Assembly (NCBI RefSeq): GCF_030009775.1
Contig: NZ_JASCTH010000006.1
Location: 181,562-245,561, forward strand
From: Actinoplanes sandaracinus
GTDB taxonomy: Bacteria; Actinomycetota; Actinomycetes; Mycobacteriales; Micromonosporaceae
DNA: 64,000 nucleotides
Reading direction: 5' to 3'
Positions 16,387 through 24,830 of the stretch are shown piece after piece (the first letter of the stretch is position 1; each line of letters starts with the position of its first letter). The notes beneath the pieces were generated by a model. The model made no database searches. It was not told where the DNA came from and saw only the letters and a program-made list of their open reading frames with translations. A program made the translations under genes and the position numbers.

Positions 16387-18063
16387 TCAGTGAGCCCCGT
16401 GCCCGGTCAGCGACCGGACCTCGAGTTCCGCGTACTTCTCCGGGTCGCTCTCCTTGGTGATGACGGTGCCGAGCCAGCCGAAGAAGAAGCCGAGCGGGAT
16501 CGAGATGATGCCCGGGTTCGACAGCGGGAACCACTGCCAGTCCTGCGCCGGGAACATCGCGGTGGCCGAGCCGGACACCACCGGCGAGAAGAACACCAGC
16601 ACCACCGCGCTGATCAGGCCGCCGTAGATGGACCAGAGCGCGCCCGCCGTGTTGAACCGGCGCCAGAACAGGCTGTAGAGGATCGCCGGCAGGTTCGCCG
16701 ACGCCGCCACCGCGAACGCGAGCGCCACCAGGAAGGCGACGTTCAGGCTCTGCGCGAAGATCGACAGGGCGATCGCGACCGCGCCGATGATCAGGGCGGC
16801 GATCCGGGCCACCCGGACCTCGTCCCGCTCGGAGGCGTTGCCCCGCTTGATCACGCTGGCGTAGAAGTCGTGCGCCAGGCTGGACGACGACGCGAGCGTG
16901 AGACCGGCGACCACGGCCAGGATGGTGGCGAAGGCGACCGCCGCGATGACGGCCAGCATGATCGCGCCGCCGGTGTTGCCGCCCAGATACTCGATGCCCA
17001 GCTCCTGTGCGAGCTGTGGAGCCGCGGTGTTGCCCGCCTTGTCCTGGGCGGTGATGTCCGCACCACCCACCAGGGCCGCCGCGCCGAAGCCCAGGGCCAG
17101 GGTGAACAGGTAGAACGTGCCGATGATGCCGATCGCCCAGAGCACGCTCTTACGCGCGATCCGGCTGGTCGGGACGGTGTAGAAGCGGGTCAGGATGTGC
17201 GGCAGGCCGGCTGTGCCGAGGACCAGCGCGAGACCCAGCGACAGCAGGTCCATCTTGCTGTAGAACGTCTTCGCCGCGTCACCGGCCGTCTCCACGCCGT
17301 AACGCAGACCGGGTTCCAGGAAGGCGTCGCCCTTGCCGGACCGTGTGGCCGCGTCACCGAGCAGCGCCGACAGGTTGAACTTGTAGTGCGCGAGCACCAT
17401 CAGCACCATGATCAGGGCGCCGCCCATCAGCATGAACGCCTTGACGATCTGGACGTAGGTGGTGCCCTTCATGCCGCCGACCGTCACGTAGACGATCATC
17501 AGAGCGCCGACCAGGATGATGGTGGCGACCTTGGCGGTGTCGCCGTCCATGCCCAGGAACTCGGTGCCCGGCTTGATCCCCAGCAGCAGCGAGACCAGCG
17601 CGCCGGCGCCGACCATCTGGGCGATCAGGTAGAAGATCGACACGACGATGGTGGAGACGCTCGCCGCGGTCCGGACCGGGCGCTGGCGCATCCGGAACGC
17701 CAGCACGTCGGCCATCGTGAAACGGCCCGAGTTGCGCAGGAACTCGGCGACCAGCAGCAGCGCGACCAGCCAGGCGACCAGGAAGCCGATCGAGTAGAGG
17801 AAGCCGTCGTAGCCGTACAGGGCGATGATGCCGGCGATGCCGAGGAAGGACGCCGCCGACATGTAGTCGCCGCCGATCGCCATGCCGTTCTGGAAGCCGG
17901 AGAACTGCCGGCCGCCGGCGTAGAAGTCGGTGGCGGTCTTGGTCTGCCGGCTGGCCCAGACGGTGATCGCCAAGGTGATCGCCACGAAGACCAGGAACAG
18001 CGTGATGGTCAGCGTACGAGAGGTGCTGGTGGACGCCTCGGCGGCGAGGAACTGTGGAGCCAT
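16387..18063 (-). CDS. actP: Cation/acetate symporter (SSS family)
   Basis: A sodium- or proton-driven symporter of the ActP branch, taking up acetate and other short carboxylates. The 558-residue, about 13-helix protein is full length. Signature stretches include TDFYAGGRQFSGFQNG with GGDYMSAASFLGIAG near residue 65 (sodium-site helix 1) and GLTLASSSSLAHDFY near residue 385. The start codon overlaps the stop of the upstream DUF485 gene (ATGA), the standard DUF485-actP pair. Confidence 0.93.
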   Translation of the reverse strand: MAPQFLAAEASTSTSRTLTITLFLVFVAITLAITVWASRQTKTATDFYAGGRQFSGFQNGMAIGGDYMSAASFLGIAGIIALYGYDGFLYSIGFLVAWLVALLLVAEFLRNSGRFTMADVLAFRMRQRPVRTAASVSTIVVSIFYLIAQMVGAGALVSLLLGIKPGTEFLGMDGDTAKVATIILVGALMIVYVTVGGMKGTTYVQIVKAFMLMGGALIMVLMVLAHYKFNLSALLGDAATRSGKGDAFLEPGLRYGVETAGDAAKTFYSKMDLLSLGLALVLGTAGLPHILTRFYTVPTSRIARKSVLWAIGIIGTFYLFTLALGFGAAALVGGADITAQDKAGNTAAPQLAQELGIEYLGGNTGGAIMLAVIAAVAFATILAVVAGLTLASSSSLAHDFYASVIKRGNASERDEVRVARIAALIIGAVAIALSIFAQSLNVAFLVALAFAVAASANLPAILYSLFWRRFNTAGALWSIYGGLISAVVLVFFSPVVSGSATAMFPAQDWQWFPLSNPGIISIPLGFFFGWLGTVITKESDPEKYAELEVRSLTGHGAH

Positions 18064-18407
18064 CAGTTCTTGCCCCCGTCAACGGTGGTGGCGGGAACGT
18101 CGTCGACCTTGTGCAGGATCTGGTCGGCCAGCGGGTCCAGCTTCTGCGCCGCGTACCGGGAGTAGAACCAGGCGATCAGGAAGGTGGAGACGAACTGCAA
18201 AACGCCGAAGATCAGCGCGACGTTGATGTTGCCGATCAGCTTGATGGCCATGAAATCACGCGCGTACGCGGACAGCAGCACGTAGAGCGAGTACCAGACG
18301 ATGAACGCGACCGTCGTCGGGAAGATGAATCTGCGCAGCCTGTGGCGCAGTTGAGCGAACTCCTCGGAGCGTTGCACTTCGAGGTATCTCTCGGCGGATG
18401 CCGGCAC
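18063..18407 (-). CDS. DUF485 membrane protein
   Basis: A 114-residue protein with two transmembrane helices (about residues 28-48 and 60-82) of the DUF485 family, encoded next to ActP in many bacteria and thought to support the symporter. It overlaps actP by four bases, implying coupled translation. The conserved short N-terminal helix (SEEFAQLRHRLRRFIFP) and the YVLLSAYARDFM segment are as expected. ATG start. Confidence 0.9.
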   Translation of the reverse strand: MPASAERYLEVQRSEEFAQLRHRLRRFIFPTTVAFIVWYSLYVLLSAYARDFMAIKLIGNINVALIFGVLQFVSTFLIAWFYSRYAAQKLDPLADQILHKVDDVPATTVDGGKN

Positions 18408-18525
18408 GGGGTTTCACCACCTTCGTGAGGGCGAACTTTCCGGCACCGTACGAAGGAGTGAGCCGTGTCACCGGCCGCCGGTCGGGGTCTGCGCTGAGTG
18501 GCGGTCTGACTGCGCTGAGCGGCAG

Positions 18526-19050
18526 TCAGGCCAGTTCGGTGTACCTGCCCCGGTAGTGGATCAGAGGTGTGCCGGCGGTTCCGGTGGTCATCGTCTCGAT
18601 CACCCCGTCGAGCAGCAGCGCCCACCCGTACGGGCGGTTGCCGTCGAGCCGGCACCCGGCCCAGGTGCCGGCGTGCGCGGGAACCGGGCCGTAGTCGGTC
18701 TGCTCCCAGTCGCCGGTCGCGAACAGGCCGCCGGGAGCCGGGAACAGGCCGGCGAACCGGTCGGCGAGCTGCCGGTCGGCGGGCGTCAGCACGGTGACGG
18801 CGAACCGGCCGGCCCGGGAGGCCGCCTCCCAGAAGTCGCTCTCCTCATCGATCAGGCCGAGCACCCGGCCGGGATCCCCGTCGGCGATCACCGCGGACGA
18901 GACGGTCAGCCCGGCGGGGCCGGGTGCGGTCCACAGGGTCACGGTCGCGGCGAACCGGCCGCGCAGGCGCCGGACCTGGGATTTCTCCGCCTCCGGTGCG
19001 GCGAACGGATCGGTGGAGTGAATACGGCCGCCAGGCTCGTCGGAGTGCAT
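18526..19050 (-). CDS. Flavin reductase-like, FMN-binding protein
   Basis: A 174-residue split-barrel flavin protein of the flavin reductase-like family. It has the usual FAATVTLWTAPGPAGLTVSSAVIADGDPG pattern in pieces: the strand FAATVTLW followed by GLTVSSAV, and RFAVTVLTPADRQLADRFAG near the middle. Such proteins reduce flavin with NAD(P)H for a partner monooxygenase, or act alone; no monooxygenase is nearby. ATG at 19050 is chosen because upstream codons overlap the divergent small gene and show no homology. Function assignment is at family level only. Confidence 0.8.
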   Translation of the reverse strand: MHSDEPGGRIHSTDPFAAPEAEKSQVRRLRGRFAATVTLWTAPGPAGLTVSSAVIADGDPGRVLGLIDEESDFWEAASRAGRFAVTVLTPADRQLADRFAGLFPAPGGLFATGDWEQTDYGPVPAHAGTWAGCRLDGNRPYGWALLLDGVIETMTTGTAGTPLIHYRGRYTELA

Positions 19051-19122
19051 GCGACCATTCTCCCGATTACAGATTGTGCACGCGGCTACCCGCTTTGATT
19101 GATCAAGAACTATTTTTAGGCG

Positions 19123-19401
19123 ATGGATCAGGTGATGCTCCACCCGGGGGACGTCGTGCGGGTCGGCCCGGAGGCGAGCGTCCAGTTCTCCGGTGAGCGT
19201 GCGCTGACGTTCCGGGTGATCCGGGTCGACCCCCGCGTCACCTACGACGGCTGGATCTGGCTTGACGGCTACGTGCTCGGCCCGGCCGGCAACGCCCTGC
19301 AGCGCCGCCGCATCTTCGTCCGCCACGCCGGTCTGCACCCGGCCGCGGTCAGTCCCCCGCCGGTAACTCGTACCGAATCTCGAACTGCTGGCCGGCCTTG
19401 A
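19123..19401 (+). CDS. Small protein, paralogue 1 next to GntR
   Basis: A 92-residue protein of unknown function. Its core (residues 6-66) matches the small protein at 20199-20459 closely: ASVQFSGERALTFRVIRVDP, then YDGWIWLDGYVLGP and RRRIFVRHAGL. It is predicted to be all beta. The last 20 or so residues extend past the homology and overlap the 3' end of the gntR gene on the other strand by 53 bases. The ATG has only a weak TAGGCG site before it. The two copies bracket the regulator, which suggests a functional set. Confidence 0.68.
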   Translation: MDQVMLHPGDVVRVGPEASVQFSGERALTFRVIRVDPRVTYDGWIWLDGYVLGPAGNALQRRRIFVRHAGLHPAAVSPPPVTRTESRTAGRP

Positions 19402-20122
19402 TCATGACGGTCACCTCGATCGGCCGTTCCCGGTCGGTGTAAGCGGTCCGGAACTGCCGTAACACCGGGATGTCCCCGGGCAGTTGCAGCGCGATGAACT
19501 CGGCGACCGTGGCCGGCCGCACCGACACCTGGTCGACCGCGTGCCGCAGCGGATGGCCCAGCGCGGCCAGGACGGTCGGCGATCCGCCGCGCAGCCGCCG
19601 GTCACCGGCCAGCGCGGTGCCCCGGGCGATCTCCGCCGGGTAATACGTCCAGACGAGTTCGGCCGGCTCCCCGTCGAGCACGAGCACCTGGTGCCGGAAG
19701 ACGACCGGCTCGCCGGCCGGGAGTCCGAAGGTGCGGGCCACCTGGGCCGGGGCGGCCGTCTCGCCCACGCCGAGCAGCCGGACCACCGCGTCCCGCCCGG
19801 TGGCGCCGAGCCATGGCAGCGGATCGCCGGGTGCGACCGGCGTGGGGTAATGGCTGGCCCGGACCACGGCCGGGCGGCGCCGGGTGGAGACCACCGACTT
19901 TCCCTTGTGGCCGGTGACCAGGCCTTCGGCCTTGAGGAGCGCGAGCGCCCGGGTGACTGTCTGGTTGTTGACCGCGTAGCGGCGGGTCAGCTCGGCGGTG
20001 CTCGGCAGACGCTGGTCGGGGCCGATGTCGCCGGAGAGGATCAGCGCCCGCAGATCGCCGGCGAGTTGCCGCTGGCGCGAGCGGTGCCCGTCGTCGGGTA
20101 TCTCGGGGTCGATGGCACTCAT
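19349..20122 (-). CDS. GntR/HutC-family transcription regulator
   Basis: A 257-residue repressor. The N-terminal winged helix-turn-helix (residues 12-85) has LILSGDIGPDQRLPSTAELTRRY and NNQTVTRALALLKAEGLV. The C-terminal UTRA ligand domain (residues 95-255) has the usual EPVVFRHQVLVLDGEPAELVWTYYP-type strand pattern and ends with FRTAYTDRERPIEVTVMIK. The ligand is unknown. It lies between two paralogous small genes and a 17-base palindrome at 20183-20199 sits in its upstream region, a likely operator for itself and the right-hand small gene. Confidence 0.9.
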   Translation of the reverse strand: MSAIDPEIPDDGHRSRQRQLAGDLRALILSGDIGPDQRLPSTAELTRRYAVNNQTVTRALALLKAEGLVTGHKGKSVVSTRRRPAVVRASHYPTPVAPGDPLPWLGATGRDAVVRLLGVGETAAPAQVARTFGLPAGEPVVFRHQVLVLDGEPAELVWTYYPAEIARGTALAGDRRLRGGSPTVLAALGHPLRHAVDQVSVRPATVAEFIALQLPGDIPVLRQFRTAYTDRERPIEVTVMIKAGQQFEIRYELPAGD

Positions 20123-20182
20123 AGCCGATCATGCTGCCCCATCGGGACTCGAAAGTGGACGATCGCCGCCGCTGCCACCGGG

Positions 20183-20199
20183 TTACACATTTTGTGTAA
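20183..20199. promoter_or_regulatory. Perfect palindrome between gntR and small paralogue 2
   Basis: ttacaca-ttt-tgtgtaa, perfect arms of seven around a three-base centre. It lies 61 bases upstream of the gntR start and touches the first possible ATG (20199) of the divergent small gene. Position and symmetry fit an operator of the GntR protein. It is also an AT-rich island in a GC-rich region. Confidence 0.6.
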
Positions 20200-20459
20200 T
20201 GTCTGCGGGTGGCGACGATGGGAGGCGGACCATCAGCGAGGCGTTGCCCCGGGCCGGGGAGGTGCTCCATGTCGGTGTCGCGGCCAGTGTCCAGTTCGCG
20301 GGCGACCGGGCACTGACCTTCCGGGTGATCCGGGTCGACCCGCGCATGACCTATGACGGCTGGCTGTGGATCGACGGCTACGTGCTCGGGCCGACGGGCG
20401 AGGCCACCGAACGGCGGGTCATCTTCGTGAAGCGCGACGGCTTGCGCCGCATCCGCTGA
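20199..20459 (+). CDS. Small protein, paralogue 2 next to GntR
   Basis: An 86-residue (or 75-residue) protein, paralogous to the one at 19123. Shared core: ASVQFAGDRALTFRVIRVDP, YDGWLWIDGYVLGP and RRVIFVKRDGLRRI. The start is uncertain. ATG at 20199 lies within the palindrome and would need a leaderless mRNA. Alignment with paralogue 1 and a good GGGAGG at 20219-20225 both point to codon 20232, which is ATC. If so, this is a rare ATC start. The function is unknown. A bidirectional terminator follows. Confidence 0.68.
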   Translation: MSAGGDDGRRTISEALPRAGEVLHVGVAASVQFAGDRALTFRVIRVDPRMTYDGWLWIDGYVLGPTGEATERRVIFVKRDGLRRIR

Positions 20460-20473
20460 GCTGAAGCGGGCCG

Positions 20474-20503
20474 TCGGGCGGTCCGGGAACTCGGACCGCC
20501 CGA
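20474..20503. terminator. Bidirectional hairpin between convergent genes
   Basis: A perfect 12-bp inverted repeat (20474-20485 and 20492-20503) with a six-base loop ggaact. It lies between the end of small paralogue 2 and the end of the convergent gene at 20509. Confidence 0.75.
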
Positions 20504-20508
20504 ACCGA

Positions 20509-21168
20509 TCAGCCCACCCGCTCGATGACGGCCCGCCTGATCAGGAACTTCCCCGGCTCGCGGACCTCTTCGAAGGCCGCGTTGTTGAGCAGCACGCAGC
20601 TTCCCGACGTGCTCGCCACCTTGACGGTGATGCTCTTGTTGTTGTCCAGGTTGCGGACCCGCAGGGTGGTGCCGAGCGGGAAGGTGCCGCTGGAGGCGGC
20701 CGGGGCGCCGCCCTCGCCGGAGACCGTGACGGTCGAGCCCGCGCAGACGACGTCACCGGCCGCCGCGTTTCCGCCGCCCGCCGCGGGGGGTGCGGTGGTC
20801 GCCTGCTGGACCGGCTTGGCCGGGGCCGCCGCCGGGGGCGCGGCGACCGGCGGGGCCGCTGCCGGCGGGGCCGCGACCGCACCTCCGCAGCCCGCCTGCT
20901 TCCGCTGCACGTTGATCAGGTCGATCACGGCCTGCCGGTTCGCCACCACGGCCTCGGTCTGCGCGTTGGGGCTGGCCCGCTGGGCGGCGATGAACTCCTG
21001 GTTGCGGCCGATCGCGTCATCCATCCCGTCGCAGACGGTGGATGCGCTGCTCAAGCCGGTGCCGACGGCGATACCGCCACCAACCAGCGCGGCCACGGCG
21101 AGTCCGATCACGATCTTGCGGTTGCGTCCGGGCTGTACGGGACGTCGGTAGGTTCGTCTCATGCCCAC
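20509..21168 (-). CDS. Membrane-anchored secreted protein, unknown function
   Basis: A 219-residue protein I do not recognise. A basic N-terminus is followed by one hydrophobic helix (about residues 20-42) that acts as signal anchor. Next are a helical stretch with two Cys, an Ala/Pro-rich linker (about 98-135) and a C-terminal beta domain (140-219) with two Cys and VKVASTSGSCVLLNNAAFEEV. The C-terminal half looks like a small extracellular beta-sandwich. ATG start at 21168. Confidence 0.68.
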   Translation of the reverse strand: MGMRRTYRRPVQPGRNRKIVIGLAVAALVGGGIAVGTGLSSASTVCDGMDDAIGRNQEFIAAQRASPNAQTEAVVANRQAVIDLINVQRKQAGCGGAVAAPPAAAPPVAAPPAAAPAKPVQQATTAPPAAGGGNAAAGDVVCAGSTVTVSGEGGAPAASSGTFPLGTTLRVRNLDNNKSITVKVASTSGSCVLLNNAAFEEVREPGKFLIRRAVIERVG

Positions 21169-21223
21169 GACTACGGGTGCGCTCCACGCCGTGGCCGGGC
21201 GGCTTACCTTAAAGATCCTTAAA

Positions 21224-22846
21224 TCAACTCCGCAGTGATTCCGGGGCGTGCAACCGCAGCATGGTCGCGCCGACGTCCGGCGGCACCCGCTTCCCGGTGA
21301 GCAGCGAGACCCCGACCATGACCAGGAAGGACAGCGGCACGGTCCAGGCGGCGGGCTGCCCGACGAACTCGGCGAACGAACTCGGCAGCGGCGGCCCGAG
21401 CACGGTCAGCAGCACGGCCGCCATCGCCGCGCCGCCACCGGCGATCAGCCCGGCGATCGCGCCGGCGTCGGTCAGCCCCCGCCACCAGATGCCGAGCACC
21501 AGCAGCGGGCAGAAACTCGACGCCGCCACCGCGAAGGCCAGCCCCACCACCCGCGACACGTCCATGTCGGACACATACAGCGCCAGCCCGATCGGCACCA
21601 GCGCGGCCAGCACGGTCGCCACCCGGAAGTCGCGGACCGACCCGTTGCGGCCGGGCCGCAGCACATCCGTGAAGATCACCCCGGCCACGCTGGTCAGCAG
21701 GCCGGACGAGGTGGACAGGAACGCGGCGAGCGCGCCCGCGGTGACCAGGGCGCCGAGCAGCCGCCCCAGATGGCCGTCGCCGAGGGCGGCCTCCGGCAGC
21801 AGCAGCACCACGGCGTCGGTGTTGCCGGTCATCAGCAACTGGGGCGTGTAGATCCGGCCCAGCACCCCGTACAGCGTCGGGAGCAGGTAGAACAGGCCGA
21901 CCATCGCGAGCACGACGAGTGTCGTCCGGCGGGCCGAGGCGCCGTCCGGGTTGGTATAGAACCGGACGAGGACATGGGGAAGCCCCATGGTTCCCAGGAA
22001 CGTCGCCAAGATCAGCGAGTAGGTGGCGAACAGCCCTCGTTCGCCCGGCCGCAACCAGGCCGCGCCGAACTCGGCATCCACAGTGCTCACCCGGGGAACC
22101 CGATCGCCGGCGGCGAAATGCAGCGTCTCGCCGGCCTCGACCACTCTCGTGCCGTCCAGAACCGCGTCCCGCTCCACCACGACGGTGGTCGCGGCCGGGA
22201 AGACCGCACCCGCCGGCGGGGTCACCTCCGGGCGGCCGTCGGCCTGCCACTGCAGGATCAGGAAGATCATCGGTACGGCCAGAGCGGTCAACTTCAGCCA
22301 GTACTGGAACGCCTGCACGAAGGTGATCGCCCGCATCCCGCCGAACGCCACGTTCGCCGTGACCACGACACCGACGACCAGCGCGCCCCAGGCGTACGAC
22401 CCCCCGGTCAGGGTGCTGAACGTGAGGCCCGCCCCCTGCAGCTGCGGCAGCAGGTAGAGACAGCCGATGAACAGCACGAACGCGGTCGCGAGCCGGCGCA
22501 GCACGGACGATCTGAGCCGCACCTGGCAGAAGTCCGGCAGAGTGAACGCGCCCGAGCGCCGCAGCGGAGCCGCCACGAACAGCAGCAGGGCCAGATAGCC
22601 GGCGGCGAACCCGACCGGGTACCAGAGGACGTCGACGCCGTAGCGGAGGACCAGTCCGGCGACACCGAGGAAGGACGCGGCCGACAGGTACTCGCCACTG
22701 ATCGCGGCCGCGTTCCAGGACGGGCTCACCGAACGGGAGGCGACCAGGAAGTCCGATGTGGTCCGGGCGAAACGCAGGCCGTACGCCCCGATCGCCACGG
22801 TCAGCAGCAGGACCAGGACCAGGCCCGGCACCAGGTATGGGTTCAC
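21224..22846 (-). CDS. Sodium:solute symporter, ActP-like, second module
   Basis: A 540-residue SSS transporter, paralogue of actP at 16387. It shows about 13 helices, TSDFLVASRSVSPSWNAAA with SGEYLSAASFLGVAG (sodium-site helix) near residue 55, and FLSTSSGLLTSVAGVI near residue 390. Compared with actP it has a longer polar loop around residues 210-280. Substrate is probably a monocarboxylate, not certain. GTG at 22846 overlaps the stop of the upstream small membrane gene (GTGA), so start and coupling are clear. The longer open frame upstream is out of context. Confidence 0.88.
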   Translation of the reverse strand: MNPYLVPGLVLVLLLTVAIGAYGLRFARTTSDFLVASRSVSPSWNAAAISGEYLSAASFLGVAGLVLRYGVDVLWYPVGFAAGYLALLLFVAAPLRRSGAFTLPDFCQVRLRSSVLRRLATAFVLFIGCLYLLPQLQGAGLTFSTLTGGSYAWGALVVGVVVTANVAFGGMRAITFVQAFQYWLKLTALAVPMIFLILQWQADGRPEVTPPAGAVFPAATTVVVERDAVLDGTRVVEAGETLHFAAGDRVPRVSTVDAEFGAAWLRPGERGLFATYSLILATFLGTMGLPHVLVRFYTNPDGASARRTTLVVLAMVGLFYLLPTLYGVLGRIYTPQLLMTGNTDAVVLLLPEAALGDGHLGRLLGALVTAGALAAFLSTSSGLLTSVAGVIFTDVLRPGRNGSVRDFRVATVLAALVPIGLALYVSDMDVSRVVGLAFAVAASSFCPLLVLGIWWRGLTDAGAIAGLIAGGGAAMAAVLLTVLGPPLPSSFAEFVGQPAAWTVPLSFLVMVGVSLLTGKRVPPDVGATMLRLHAPESLRS

Positions 22847-23226
22847 CGCTCCGGCCTGCGGATCAGGGCGGCGAAGTCCTGCTCGTTGCGCTCGGCCCAG
22901 CGCACGTAGGCGGCGCCCACCCCGACCAGGAACGGGAACGACAGCAGCCCGAGCAGCAGCCACGGCAGGTGGACACCGAAGACCTTGACCGCGCCGACGG
23001 CCGGGGCCGCGGCGAACAGCAGCGGCAGGGTCCCGAGGCCGGCGACCACCACCAGGGAGAGCCGCAGCGCGAGCGCCAACTGGGCCCGGACCAGGCCCTT
23101 GACCAGCGCCTCACCGACCGGGGTCTGCTCGGTGAGGTCGGCGCTGCCATGGTCGGAGGTGCCGCTGCGGGCGTCGGCCAGCACGACCCGGACGCGCGGG
23201 CGCGGAGGCGGATCGTCGACGGCCAT
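22843..23226 (-). CDS. Small two-helix membrane protein, DUF485-like partner
   Basis: A 127-residue protein with two transmembrane helices (about residues 52-75 and 85-108) and a cytoplasmic N-terminus of 45 residues. It holds the position that DUF485 has in front of actP, and the Ala-Glu-Arg-Asn-Glu-Gln-Asp-Phe tail after the second helix is similar to that group. I infer a symporter accessory subunit. It overlaps the symporter gene by four bases. ATG start. Confidence 0.75.
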   Translation of the reverse strand: MAVDDPPPRPRVRVVLADARSGTSDHGSADLTEQTPVGEALVKGLVRAQLALALRLSLVVVAGLGTLPLLFAAAPAVGAVKVFGVHLPWLLLGLLSFPFLVGVGAAYVRWAERNEQDFAALIRRPER

Positions 23227-23257
23227 GTCCGGCAGTCTGTCCGCCCCTGCCCGAATG

Positions 23258-24829
23258 TCAATACCGGTGGATCAGCTCCCCGCACCCGGCCGGATGATTC
23301 GCGGGATACTTCGCGATCAGGTCACGGGCCGTCTCGCGGGCCAGGTTCCAGCCCCGCCAGTCGTCGGCCGGCATCGACTCGCCGATCGCCGTCAGCAGGC
23401 AGTTGCGGCGTTCCGGGTCGTCCAGCCCGGCGATCGCCGGTGCGGCGTCCGGCGAGAGGTCCGCGAGGTAGCCCAGGTCGATCCGGTCGGTCCGCTGGAC
23501 GTGGTTCTCCGCGATCAGGCCGTCCGGATTCGCCCCGGCCAGCCCGAGCAGGGTCAGCACACCGGCCGCGATCGCCACCCGGGGCAGCCAGGGTGCCCGG
23601 ATCCGGATGCCGGCCACCAGCACCATCACCAGGACGATCCCGAACCAGGCCTCGCAGCAGGCCACCAGCAGCCGCAGACGGGTCAGGCCGTAGGCGTCGG
23701 TGTAGACGTCCATCCGGTGCAGCGCCGAGGCGACGATCACCAGGGTCAGGGTGGCCAGCGCACCGAGCACCACGCGCAGCAGGATCCGGTCGGTCTGTCC
23801 GGTCCGCGGCGCCCACCGGGCCGCGCCGGCCAGCACCACCAGGGTCAGGCCGGTGACCGCGCAGAGCTCGAAGAAGCCGCTGCGGGCGTACTGGGCGTAG
23901 GCGAGCCCATCGGTCTCCACCACGTGCTGATCGCCACCGAAGAGGACGGGCAGCTGGACCGTCACGAACGCGGCGAAGAGGAGCACCAGCAGGCCGAGCG
24001 GGACCGCCCACTCCACGCGGCCGACCTTACGGCCCTCGGTGCGGTCCAGTCTCCCGGTCGCAGGCGGGGCGGCACGCAGGAACGCGGCGGCGGTGAGCAG
24101 TGGGGCGGTGACCGCCGAGACGAACACCCAGCGGCCGATCGTGACGACGTCGAGGTCGGGAACGGCCGCCTCGAAGATCCGGGCGAAGGCGGCGTCGGCC
24201 GAGACGAACAGCGCGCCGAAGACGGTGAGCAGCAAGACCGACACCGCGATGGTGGCCAGCACCCGGACCGGGGCGCCGTTGTGGCCCCGGCCGCGCAGCC
24301 GGGCCGCCCCACGAGCCAGCCAGAGTGCGCCGCGCGTCGCGGCCGCCGGGGCCAGAACGTGCGTGACGGCGATCGAACGCAGCGAGCGGCCGGACGACAG
24401 CGCCAGCGCGGTGGTGAGCGTGGCGGTCAGCAGGCAGAGCGCGAAGAGCCAGCCCGCCGCCCGGAAGGTGCCGGTCGCGAGGAGCGCGACGGTGGCCGCG
24501 GCCCACAGGAACCTGTCCCGGGTGCCGACGTCCACGGGCCGCTCGACCAGCGCCGGAACCGCGTCGGGAGAGCGGACCGTCCGGGCCACGACCAGGGCCG
24601 CGGTGCCGGCCAGCGCGGTGACGAACCAGCCCAGACCGGCCCGGTCCAGGGGGATGCTGAGAGCGGCGATCAGGGTGGCGGCGAAGACGGCGATCACCGT
24701 TGCCGGCGACGCCGGCCGCCCCGGGCCGGGCCAGAGCCGGACCCAGGGACTGAGCGCGGGCCACGGGCCGTGCAGATTCGCCGGCTGCTTGGACGCCAAG
24801 GAGGTCGGTGCTGTCGACAAAGGAGTCAC
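23258..24829 (-). CDS. DUF4153/DUF4173-type polytopic membrane protein
   Basis: A 523-residue inner-membrane protein with about 12 hydrophobic helices. The conserved segment FGALFVSADAAFARIF near residue 205 is the hallmark of the DUF4173 group. The last 80 residues are soluble with two Cys and look extracytoplasmic. Function is not established in the family. GTG at 24829 begins one base after the stop of the upstream kinase gene, so it is in an operon with the OmpR-type two-component system. Confidence 0.82.
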   Translation of the reverse strand: MTPLSTAPTSLASKQPANLHGPWPALSPWVRLWPGPGRPASPATVIAVFAATLIAALSIPLDRAGLGWFVTALAGTAALVVARTVRSPDAVPALVERPVDVGTRDRFLWAAATVALLATGTFRAAGWLFALCLLTATLTTALALSSGRSLRSIAVTHVLAPAAATRGALWLARGAARLRGRGHNGAPVRVLATIAVSVLLLTVFGALFVSADAAFARIFEAAVPDLDVVTIGRWVFVSAVTAPLLTAAAFLRAAPPATGRLDRTEGRKVGRVEWAVPLGLLVLLFAAFVTVQLPVLFGGDQHVVETDGLAYAQYARSGFFELCAVTGLTLVVLAGAARWAPRTGQTDRILLRVVLGALATLTLVIVASALHRMDVYTDAYGLTRLRLLVACCEAWFGIVLVMVLVAGIRIRAPWLPRVAIAAGVLTLLGLAGANPDGLIAENHVQRTDRIDLGYLADLSPDAAPAIAGLDDPERRNCLLTAIGESMPADDWRGWNLARETARDLIAKYPANHPAGCGELIHRY

Positions 24830-24830
24830 C

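Noticed and set aside
16246..18165. Long plus-strand open frame (639 codons) opposite actP
   Set aside because: It is rich in Arg, Gly, His and Asp as expected for antisense reading of a GC-rich membrane protein gene, has no motif, and lies fully across actP.
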